DNA from: Cololabis saira
Taxonomy: Eukaryota > Chordata > Actinopteri > Beloniformes > Belonidae
NCBI RefSeq assembly: GCF_033807715.1
Contig: NC_084587.1
Location: 15,915,517 to 15,979,516 of the forward strand
Direction of reading: 5' to 3'
DNA: 64,000 bases
The translations under genes and the position numbers were made by a program. Below the pieces are notes generated by a model. The model was not told the origin of the DNA. It saw nothing but the letters and a program-made list of their open reading frames with translations, and searched no databases. Within the stretch, counting starts at the first letter, position 1. The number at the start of each line of letters is the position of its first letter. Positions 1 through 10,200 of the stretch are shown here, piece by piece.

Positions 1-1155
1 GTCATGTGAGGAGCAGGAGAGACCTGGAGTTAAGGTCAAACTGATATTTTGTAATCTCACTTCCTTTAGTTTCACATCTAAGATCCCTCATTGTCTTTGG
101 TATGTTGGGCATGGGATGCTATCAAATGTCTCGTGCCCAAACTCGGACGCCAGCTGCATCTCCTGCTGTGCATACAAAGGCTTTTGGAGAAGAACAACAT
201 ATGGAGGAAAGGTGAAAGGATTGGAGGTCAGGAGCGTGCTGGTCAGCAGAGTATGTTGGTATATACACAGTCAGTGGAGTTTAGCTTTAGTGTTTAGCTT
301 GCGCTGCTAAATGGAATAAAAAGCACAGCACACCAAGACCAGATCCAGTTTCCCTCAGTGGAATGTCAAATAAATGCTGATATAGTCGCACTAAACACTT
401 ATCATCCAAATAAATATTGATCTGATCCAAGTTCCTCTTGTCATTGTCATCTTTATCTGACAAACCATATCTCTTTTACACAACATCTCCATTTATAGGC
501 TAAGCTTGTGCTGATGTGTTTATGACTGATTTATTTAGAAAATAGAATGCCACGGGTGTACAGTTAAGACTCTCTCTTTGAAGCTGTTTTAATGCCCTAA
601 TTTGTTTTATAAGGAGGCTTAGTTTGCAGCTGACCACTTGCTCAAAGAAAATCATCCTGGAGGAAACTTTTATGTTGAAAAAAAAGAAGGGTTACTTTGA
701 TGACAATGAGCAAAATACTTTTTTAGAGGAGTAAAAGTGAGGAATTAGACCCAGAATGGTTACACCAGCTGTTAAGCATGGTGGCGGTAGCATCATGGTC
801 AAAATACTTTCACATTTTTTCCAAAGGTGGTTTCTTTACTTAATCTCTACTGAAAATATATGGACTGTTAAGGGTTAGCTCTCTGCTAGGAAACCATAGC
901 ATCAAAGATTTTTAAGATATCCAGATAAAATTCTTATAGAAGCTTACCAATGGCTGCCAAAACTAGTCAAGGTGAAACTTGCTAAAGGAAATAGAGCAGA
1001 TACTTTACATGAGTAAACTGAAAAGCCCAATTGGTGTTTGTGATGAGTGCATAAGAACCTCTGGCAGGGACCGATAGCTTGAGTATGGTTTCTTTGTGTA
1101 CATGTAAATATGCCAACAGCTGTAGACCCTCCTGTCAATCCGCACGTATACCTAC
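1..1155 (-). other. tbc1d1 intron (3' part outside window)
   Basis: Intron sequence after the first coding exon. The next PTB-domain exon is not present here. AT-rich with no convincing exon. A fragment near 760-800 faintly resembles a Tc1-type transposase stretch but is too short to call. Confidence 0.6.
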
Positions 1156-1749
1156 CTTGGTACTGTCCTGGCACTTGAAGACGTAGCAGGCACACTTTGA
1201 TGCATCTCTCACCAGACAGCCAAAAATGCTGGGCTCTTGGCTGTTGTGGATCAGCTTGGTCACTTGGTGAGGACGACATTCAAACAGAACCGTATGCGTC
1301 AAAGGGTCCCAGAGATGCCGCTCTCCCGGAGCGGACACACACCGTACCCAAGAGGCCGAGATGTATAGGACAATCGCTTGGTTGCCATTAGTGGGATTCT
1401 TCTGGCCCCCATCACGGTGAAGCCCGGCACCTTGGTCCTTCTCTGCACACCTGCAGGTTTCAGCCACCACCCAGGGCAACATGGCCATGGTGGTCATCTG
1501 GTGGACTGGTTGGAAACCAATCATCGTCAGTTTGTAGCTCATCTCCTCCTCAACCTCCTCGCCCAACGGCCCCCTCCATGTTGCGCACCTCTCTATGCAT
1601 TTCGGGGGACTGTGAGGGGACGAGGTCAAACGTGGAAGGGACGGACAGGAGCGGGGGTTCGGGGTTAGACTGGAGTGAGGTTTGTCAGAGCTCTCGGGAC
1701 TACGACCTCCGTGTCTTCTTGGCTTCACTTCAAAATACAGCCCTTCCAT
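1156..1749 (-). CDS. tbc1d1: tbc1d1 first coding exon (partial gene; N-terminal PTB domain)
   Basis: TBC1D1 is a Rab GTPase-activating protein, phosphorylated by AKT and AMPK, that restrains GLUT4-vesicle traffic. This exon encodes the start of the first phosphotyrosine-binding domain. Visible matches to the family are PVHQMTTMAMLPWVVAE (residues 81-97), LWDPLTHTVLFECRP (146-160), TKLIHNSQEPS (164-174) and CYVFKCQDSTK (188-198). The exon ends in AAG at 1156 followed by GTAGGT on the minus strand, phase 0, the position where the human coding exon ends. A good acceptor (TTTTGCAG) sits at 1790-1797, so about 40 nt of 5' UTR precede the start. I chose the ATG at 1749 because its context is GCCATGG. 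An in-frame GTG at 1776 is not a likely start. Residues 1-70 are Pro/Ser-rich and show no homology I recognise; MSYKL at residue 70 could be an alternative start. Later exons lie left of the window. Confidence 0.9.
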
Positions 1750-1789
1750 GGCATCTGAAGCTAGAGGCAGCTGCACGCCTCCGCTCTAC

Positions 1790-2491
1790 CTGCAAAACAT
1801 CAGGGACGTTTCAGGGACCTTGATAGTAAACAGTAAACACGTACTGTATCAGGACATACGGTGTGCATGCCATTCTGCATATCTTGTCCGACTTAGAACA
1901 TAAAGAGTTAATTTAGAGAAGCAGGCTAGTTTTCCCAGGACACTGAATCAGCTGACTGACTTTTACAATCTCAAGGACAAACAGACACAGGACAGTGGTA
2001 ACGTGAATATCATACCTGACAGATACAGTCAGAGAGGATTAAGGTAGATTTCCCAGAGGCTCGTATAACCATTTGGGATGGTAAATTGAGATCTGCATGT
2101 GGGGAATTAAAAGTCCCCATCACGCAGGACATAGATGTCCTCTCTGGAGATACACACACACGCCCTTCAAATCAGATCAACCATCACATGACATTTAAGC
2201 TTTTACTTGCCTACCCCTGGCTTTGCTTTGATTTATTTTAGATCCATAACTTTATTCAGCAGGACAGAGCAGGCTGATCTCTCGCGGAACCATCATGCGG
2301 AAATGAAATATTCTGTTTTAGAGGACCCCTAAGGCGCATGTCCTTCCTCACCTGGTCTTAAAGTTCATTTTACGCACCGCGCTAAATTAGTAAGATAAAA
2401 TAAAACCCGGATATTTCTCCAGGCGAGGACCACGGAAAAGATAATCACTTTGGGTTTGATTTAGCACAGTCCTGCATCCCGACTGACTCAC
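1790..2491 (-). other. tbc1d1 intron 1
   Basis: About 0.7 kb between the non-coding first exon and the first coding exon, bounded by GTGAGT and TTTTGCAG on the minus strand. I see no repeat or gene inside it. Confidence 0.55.
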
Positions 2492-2770
2492 CTGTCAAGT
2501 TTCCTCCTGTCCGGTAGAAGTGAAAGGCTGGACGCGAGTGCGTAAAAGGCGGCCCCGGACGGACGGGTGAGAGAGAGAGAGAAGCAGACTGCGCGGTTCT
2601 CGCTGTTTCTGGAGTTAAATATAGAAGACGGAGCCAACCTGACCCCACCTCTGAATGACAAGTGCGTGCTGCCTGCATGCGCTGCCGGAGGATGCACGGA
2701 GTACTTGTGCGCAGAAGGTCTAACTGTGCGTTTCAATGTCGAGCGGGTTTCTTCCAATGTACACAAAAGT
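2492..2770 (-). other. tbc1d1: tbc1d1 non-coding first exon and CpG-rich promoter (5' end approximate)
   Basis: On the minus strand a near-perfect donor, CAG|GTGAGTCAG, ends an exon at 2492. The exon would splice to the acceptor at 1790. The stretch from about 2500 to 2770 is CpG-rich with a GA tract, typical of a housekeeping-type vertebrate first exon. No long open frame is continuous with the coding exon. The transcription start is not visible; the upper coordinate is an estimate. Confidence 0.55.
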
Positions 2771-2793
2771 GTAGCTGCATAGGATCTACCCGG

Positions 2794-2807
2794 CCACTAG
2801 GGGGCGC
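2794..2807 (+). promoter_or_regulatory. CTCF-type site beside the tbc1d1 promoter
   Basis: CCACTAGGGGGCGC matches the core of the vertebrate CTCF consensus at every constrained position. It lies just upstream of the presumed tbc1d1 first exon and between tbc1d1 and the 3' end of pgm2, a place where an insulator or promoter-anchored loop would make sense. Occupancy is inference. Confidence 0.5.
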
Positions 2808-4146
2808 GCCAAAGCTGAAAGGTCAGTCCCATACAATATCTGGGGGATAGACACCCTAGTGAGGACATTAAAAAATGTAAAACGCATTAATTATGCCTTA
2901 GATATACACCGTTTTATAATCCATAAAAGTGGAAATTTATTTTATTTTTTTGTTCCTGAAATGGTCCAATTAGGGCTCTGCAAGATTCCTTAGGTAGTAA
3001 TGTTTATTGAACTAGCGCAACTTGACTTTGAACTTTAGATTTACATACTTTCTAAACTGTAACAGATTAATTTATCATCAGAGATGATCTCAAAGGGTTT
3101 GAACTCCATCATACTTACTTTAATAAAAATGTAGGCCCCCCTGACATAATCTCATCTCATACGGCCCTTCAAAAAGTTAGAAGCAGCCTTGAATAAATGA
3201 ATGCCTGTGCGCTTTCCATTTCATCACTCAAAAGTTTGCTTTGGTGGAAACTGTTTTTATTTGGAAAAGAAAAAAAAGAAAACATTTTCACACAATATTT
3301 CAGCTTTCCAGACTCATAATGCCCACCAATGCAAGCCACTATGTGCACATTTCTAGTGTTACTGGGAAATAAAAGTATATTGGTTTTATACTGAGCTGAA
3401 AGGTGTGGAAAGTCCTTTGGCGTTGTACAATTTATTCACATCAAGAAATAAACACTGTTAAAATTAATGCACAATGTCTCCACCTGGAGGAGCTCTAGGC
3501 TTTGAGGCGTCATTGCTTTGGAACCACCTTCTTCACTGATGAGATGCTTAAAAAAAATGTAGTCACATCCTGTGCTACTACAGTATAAGTTCACACGTTC
3601 AAAGTCTAGAATATCAAGTTGAATCCTACACGTCTCACTCTTCATATTAGCAGCACCTGACGTTAAAGCACAGTGGGTTTCATAGTGCACTTTGTTATAT
3701 ACAGGTGACGTACAGCGGTCTGGATCTATGGAACACCAGTCTGTGTTTGAAGAAAGGCCTTAAGACTTTTACAGTTGACCTTCAAAACTGAATTACACTT
3801 GGTAAAAAAAAAAAAAAAAAGTATAATGCTGAATGTGAAACAGGATCAAAATCCTTAATATGCAAAAACAAAACTGAAGCATGGCTAACTGTAAAAACTC
3901 AATATGGAGGTTAGATGTTCCAATAAATCTAATTATGTAAAAAGTTTTTAAAAAAGCATAAAAAAAAATAAAAAATAAAAAAGTAATCACTGGTTCAAAT
4001 GGAAACAAAGATATAAATTATAATTAGCATAGTTAGAAATCAAGTTTAAGTGTGTAATAAATCAGGTATCTCCTCCGAAGTAAGACATTAGTAAACCGTT
4101 GGTCCGGGACTTCATAGTGGGTCTGGTTATTTCTAGTCTGTCATGA
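2808..4146. other. pgm2 3' UTR plus pgm2-tbc1d1 intergenic stretch
   Basis: About 1.3 kb of AT-rich DNA separates the pgm2 stop codon from the tbc1d1 promoter. The first consensus poly(A) signal on the minus strand after the stop is near 3431. Several poly-A/T runs are present (3809, 3970). No coding potential beyond short random frames. Confidence 0.6.
3431..3436 (-). terminator. candidate pgm2 poly(A) signal AATAAA
   Basis: TTTATT on the plus strand reads AATAAA on the minus strand, about 0.7 kb past the pgm2 stop. It is the first consensus hexamer in that direction. Others follow near 3255 and 3003, so the true 3' end is uncertain. Confidence 0.4.
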
Positions 4147-4249
4147 CTACTCGGGCTTGGGCTGCAGCTTATTCTTCTCCGGCTCGAAGAAGTTTTCAAT
4201 GATGGCGTCAACCAAGTCATCCAGTTCCTTCTTCAGGTGTGTCACATCA
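4147..4249 (-). CDS. pgm2: pgm2 exon 13 (stop codon)
   Basis: Residues 579-611: [20 protein letters not shown], then [13 protein letters not shown] and TAG at 4149-4147. Matches the human tail in length and pattern. Confidence 0.95.
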
Positions 4250-7200
4250 CTGATGTAGGACAAAACAAAGACACAACATCGAGTCAATGGATACTCTTGT
4301 AAAAGAACTACATCAGCCAATTTCAACCGTTAAAGAAAAACCCTGGTACAGATAAGTTGTTTACATCTTTTGCTCCAGTGTGTTTGGTGAGAGAACAGCA
4401 TTTCTCCTTTGTTTTATCACATTATTCTTAGGATTTCTTTGGATTTTCAGTTATTGAAAAGGCAAAAAAACAAAACAAAAATAATCCAATTTGAATTTAA
4501 AATGGTTAATTATGCAAATTGTTTATATTTTTAAATCATACATTTATTCACAATGGATCAAGAATCATCACATTTGATTATTTAAACAGATACTGCCCCT
4601 CAGACCTGATTAAATTGATCTCCACAGTGACGTACCTGTTTCCGGGAGCAGCACAGAGCTCGGTGTAGTATTTGATTTTTGGTTCAGTACCGCTGGTTCT
4701 CATCGTTGCTACACCCCCATTGGAGAAGGTAAAGGTGATCATTTGACTGGAACTGGAGGTGGGAAGAACCTGAAAAATGAGAGGAAGGCGTAAGAGTGGG
4801 ACAGATGTACAAAGAGGATTGAACAACATTTTGAAGCCCACCCAAACAACCTCACAAAAAGATTTGAGGTAACAAAAATGATTTTAATGCCCCATTTGCA
4901 CTGTAATGAATTAATCTGTGATAATTACAGAGGATGCCTGTGATATTAATCCAGTGCCAATGCGCCCACTCTGTGATTCCTACCGTATTTCAGAAAACAC
5001 GGAAGTCATGAGATAATTTAAACTCTTTGCAAATTTACATTTTGGGAATTGAGAGATTTGTGGGTGGGAATCTTTTAAAAACAGTTCCTCTATTTGCCCT
5101 TTCTGCCTCTTTCTAGGTGCAACTATGGCAGCTGTGGTGCATAGTGTGATATTACATGACGACTTTAACCTATATCCATCACATATGGCGTAATAATATC
5201 TCTGGTGAATCAAAATAAAGAAATTAATCCTCATACGGAGACCTGTAAAACAAGACGCCTAGATCATAACTGTAGATTATAGAGAAAAAAAAAAAGACTG
5301 CGCTTATTCAGTGCAAATTGGCTGCATGACATTTTAAGAAGTAATTTTGGAGTTGCTGCAGGTCCAGAGGGAAATCTAGTTCAGTGCAAATAGCAATTTA
5401 GTTTGATGATTTAAAGAAAAATAATTTTGTCCATGGCTTTACAATTTAATTTGCCAATTTCTTTCTTTTGGGCAATATTTACGTTTTTTAAATACCTGAC
5501 ATGTTTCGCCGATCCTTTTGCCTTCATCATTCATAATGAGGCATCTCTGATGAAGGCGAAAGGATCGCCAAAACATGTCAGGTATTTAAAAATGCCAAGT
5601 ATTCTTGTCCGAAAAAAGGAAATGAGCAAATTAAACCTTAGTTTGATGTTTTAGTTGTCAAAGTTAGTTACTCAACATATTTTGTTTTCTTTTTCTACAT
5701 TTGTAGCTTCTATCAATTGCTCAATATAAAAAGAAAACAAACATTTGGTTGCAGACATGCCATTTTGTCAATTAACTTGAATCAAAATCCAATAATGGGA
5801 TATTAGAGGCTCGTCAGGCCCAAGTGAATTAATTATTTAAGTCTGTCCCCTCACAGCTTTGTTGCCAGGTTGGCTGTCGTCATAGCCGGTGGTCAGGTCT
5901 CGAACGCCGCTGATGGAGAAGCGACCACATTCAGTGGGATAAGAGTCTTTTTTGCCACCACGGCTGCGCAGACGCTCAAACAGACTGCGGATCACGACCT
6001 GATCGTGGCAGATGAAGTAGGAGTTCTTGCTGATGTGGTAGCCATACCTGAGAAAAACAGGAACAAAGTTAGTCTTTAGTGACAGCTTATATACCCAAGG
6101 AACCTGAATAAGAGTTACTTTTACATGTGTGCGTCTTACTCTCCATAGATGGAAGTAAGCTGTTGAGACAGGCTTTTGTTTTTTGTGGCTATATAGGAGA
6201 CCATCTCTCCTGCTATGGCTGCGGCACTGACGCCATCCTTGTCCAAAACAGAGTCACAGCACATATATCCTGCAACACACAAATAAAGCACTTCATTCTG
6301 TATCCTGACTGTGTAAATTTCCAGTTAGTGTCAGCAGCTGTTGCTTCTTTTAATAACCGTGTGTGTCCAAAGGCATGTGATTCCAAACATGGCATCATAA
6401 TCTTATTAAATGGGAAGACTCTAAACGATGCCATGTCGCGTATTTCAATCACCATCTGTTATATTAACCCCAGACGATTTAACTTTGACGCAGTGGCCCG
6501 AGTCTGATCTTTAGCCTCCCCCAGAAACGTTAAAGGAGACCGAATGTCCAGAGTGGACAAATCTGATGTAAAAGGATTTATGTTTTTAAACAAGACACAA
6601 ACAAAGATTTTTCCCCTTTAAAATTGCAGGGGTGGGGAAGCAAACTAAATATAAAAATAAATTTCAAAAAGGCACTTAGGAAAACCGTAGTTACACTTGG
6701 AAGATTCATGACCCCGGCCATTATTTACCATTTTCTCTGCAGAGTTAAGTGTCATCATAAACAAACAGTAATGATTTAAAAGGCCACTCTTCTAGAAAAT
6801 TAACCTGCCGAGCCTGAAACCACGGGGCGACTGCGTGGAGATCCTCCAGGCTGCTCGAGCTGCACTCATGGAGAACACGAGTGAACATGACATCCCAGCT
6901 ACAGAAATTACAGTGGGCTGATAAGACCTTCCTCTGGCATTTCAAGGAAAAGAAATTAACTTGTGGAGATATTTTCACTCTTTGCTCCCTGCAGTTTGTT
7001 TATCTCGCAATGCCAAAATTTAAGACATAATTTTTACCCCCTCGCCACAACAGAACTCAAATATTAACATATGCAGCAGGCCAACCTTGGACTCAGCTTT
7101 TACTGAACAAATCATACCTTACTTTGTCTTTTTGAAATCAAAGCAGGAGATTTTCATTAAAAAAACTGATTTTTTTCCCCCCTGGTGCATTTGGTAGATA

Positions 7201-10200
7201 TGGCTCATAATGTGATATCTCAAAGACATCTTCACCGTGATAACCCTGTTATCACTACTCAAATGGGCAAATATTCATTAATCTGGAAGTGTTCAGGCCA
7301 TTTTCAGTTTCCAAGGAATTTTCTCAGTGAGTCTGGACCAAAAAATACCACTTAATGTAACAGACATGGTGTAGCCTTTAAAAGTGCCCCTACTTACATA
7401 CAGTCTTACTGTTTAAAACCCAGCCTGCTTAAGATAATTGTTAGGTTGAATCCCGGGACTGGCTGGACCAATTAAGGCCAAATGAGCATTATGAACAGGC
7501 CATAAGCTCAGGAGGATCCTGTCAGAGAAAAACTAGACACAAGCTCCTATATTCCTCTAATTTCTCTTCTACCCTGTGCCTTCACTTATGGACATGATTA
7601 CTTTTTTATTGTGTACATACCTATGGCCTCCTCAAAAGCAAACAGAACAGTCTTCCCCTGGTCCAGGAGGTCTCTGGCTCTGTTCCCCATCCACTTGAAT
7701 CCTGTTAGTGTTTCCTGTGGAAAGATATGGTAAGAGCTTTGGCTGAAATCAGTAGTGCTAGTAACGGAGGATGTTTGATCATTATGAGTGGTGAAACTTA
7801 ATAACCTAAAACTCTTAACTGGATTATTAATAGGCGATAAAGACATTTTATCAGAATAAATACTATTACTAAAAGCATTTCACTGGAAGAAAGTACTTTA
7901 CTTAAAAAATAAAATGCTATTAAAAGTAATTTTCTTGTCGCAGAAAACAGAGAAGCTTCAAATTTTTTTTTTTAACCACATAATTAAACACGGCAAAATA
8001 AATTTCTACCTACAGATGGGGACAAATACCTTTCAGCTGCAGTCGCCCTAATTTTACAAACGGTATAGATTTTGGCGAACTCTGGGTCAGAATGTGTAGC
8101 CGTTGTTTCGTTATGCTATTTAGCTCTTCAATTGAAGTTGATTGTCATGGTAACATGACGCCTTGACAACACTGATATTAACCGATGACAGTCCTGACCC
8201 AAGCAAACTGAAAAATATGTAATCTGGTGCACACCAACATATGTGAAAATGACCAAACTAATTGTAAACACCATTTTCAGCTAAAGTGGTTTATTTTTCT
8301 TCTAGATCTTGGGAACAATTATATAAATCAGACCCCACTTTGTCATGTATTGCTGTTTGCAAGACATAAACACAAATATGAAATTCGAGCCTTGAACTCT
8401 AGTGTGTTACCTCGAAGTGGAAGCCCTCCTTCAAAGCAATGGCTCGCAGTATTTTGGAAGAGACGGTGCTGGACAGCATGTAGATGTTTTTTACGGCTGC
8501 AACGTCAGGGTTGTCCTGTTTCCAGCTGGAGAATAACCACCAGCCAAGTAACGCTCCCAACTCGTTGCCACTGAACACTCGCCACCGTCCACTGAGGCAC
8601 AGAGACACAAAGACAAACTAGAAACAGGCCTGAAATTCCATCATGATTAAATAACTCCAGATGTCATGCAGTAATTATGACAGGAAGTTTTGATCAGGAC
8701 CTAGAAGTAAAGAGAGGACCCTCCTACTGTACTGTTTGTTGTAATGTTGGAGCTTTGATAACCTAATTATGTTCACATTATTATTATAAATTACACCAAA
8801 AACTGCTGTTGATTTTACCGGTTGTTTGATCATTGTGGACTGAGCATGTTTGTTTCAAGAGAAAAAGAGTCCAGCCCAATGTGGAGAAGAAAAATCAGGA
8901 AGAAAATTCACGAAAATTCTAAAATTGTAATTAAAAAACAATTAAAGCCTCTAATTTATGCTCCACAGATCTGGTACAAACTTAAAGAAAACTGCAGGAA
9001 TGCTGAAACCCTCAGTTCCTTTAAATCATGTGTTCACAACTGCCTGACTGAATTATTTAAACCCTTCTGAATTGAGATTTAAACAATGTTAATTTCAGTA
9101 CTAAAGTGTGATTTAAGTCTAACTTGTCTTTATTCTGCCACTGCACCTTTTTTCTCCTCTTTACTTTTCATATTTGTTCAGTGTAAAGCACCTTTAATTG
9201 CCTTGTTGTTGCAATGTGCTATACTATATATATATATGCTCGCCTTGCCTAATGTTTTAAATATCAGAAAAAAAAAAAAGGCTTTCTATGGTTTGTTGAT
9301 TGAGATGACTTTTGAACATAGACAGTGTTTCAAGGGCAGATAAGACCGAAGCGGAAATGTTTGGTCATAAAACACAGTGCCACATTTGTTGAGAAACAGT
9401 ACGTTGCCTGCCAGCAGAAATATGCACAGTGGTGGAGGACTGATGGTTTGGGATTGTTCAGTAGGCACAGGAAGTGGGTACATTGCATTTATCGATTACG
9501 TTTACATGAACCGCAATACTCTGTTCACTATTAGATTAAGGCAATACTCTATTTAAGAAACTGCTTCAATCTAACTAAGAAAAAATAAAAAGTGTTGTAG
9601 AGCAGAAGTCCAGACCTCAGTTTGACTGAAATGCATTTCATAGAGATTCACTTTGCAAAGGACTGAACTCCTTCTAGTTCGCAGTTATTTGTAAGTTTAG
9701 AGATTAATGAGAAAATATGACTCAACATACAATTATAGTTAAATATAATTTTAGTGCTTAAGGATGGAAGTGTTAAAACCTAAATGATTAAAGGGGACCT
9801 ATTATGAAAAACATGTTTTCTCTTGCTTTAACATATATAAAGTGGTCTCCCCTCAGCCTGCCAACTCAGAGGAGGAGGAAAGCAACCAAATTCTGCAGTG
9901 TCCGTACAGCCGCCCGGATGAGCCATCCAGTGTCATGTGACTTCTACGAGCCGTTCAGATTCTGTTCCAGTCGTGACGTCACGACAGGAGCAGAGGTTGG
10001 CGTCCGATGCGTGAAACCACGCCCACAACTATAAAACTGTGTAACTGCATGCGAGCGTCAGACTATCGCACTGTGTGACATCGGACGTTCTCTGTCCATC
10101 TCCCTCCAGCAGCTGCCACTTTATTGAGGTTTTTGTAGTGAAATGAGGAGGTATCATAGAGATAACTTCTCATTTCAACTAACTGGATCAGCGGTTCCTC

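Noticed and set aside
690..840. Tc1-like fragment around AAGCATGGTGGCGGTAGCAT
   Set aside because: Resembles the transposase HGGG region but is only about 25 bp; too short to annotate.
944..1279. Minus-strand frame of 111 codons overlapping the tbc1d1 exon
   Set aside because: Out of frame with the PTB-domain match and runs through the splice donor.
1197..1823. Plus-strand frames across the tbc1d1 exon
   Set aside because: Antisense shadows with no homology.
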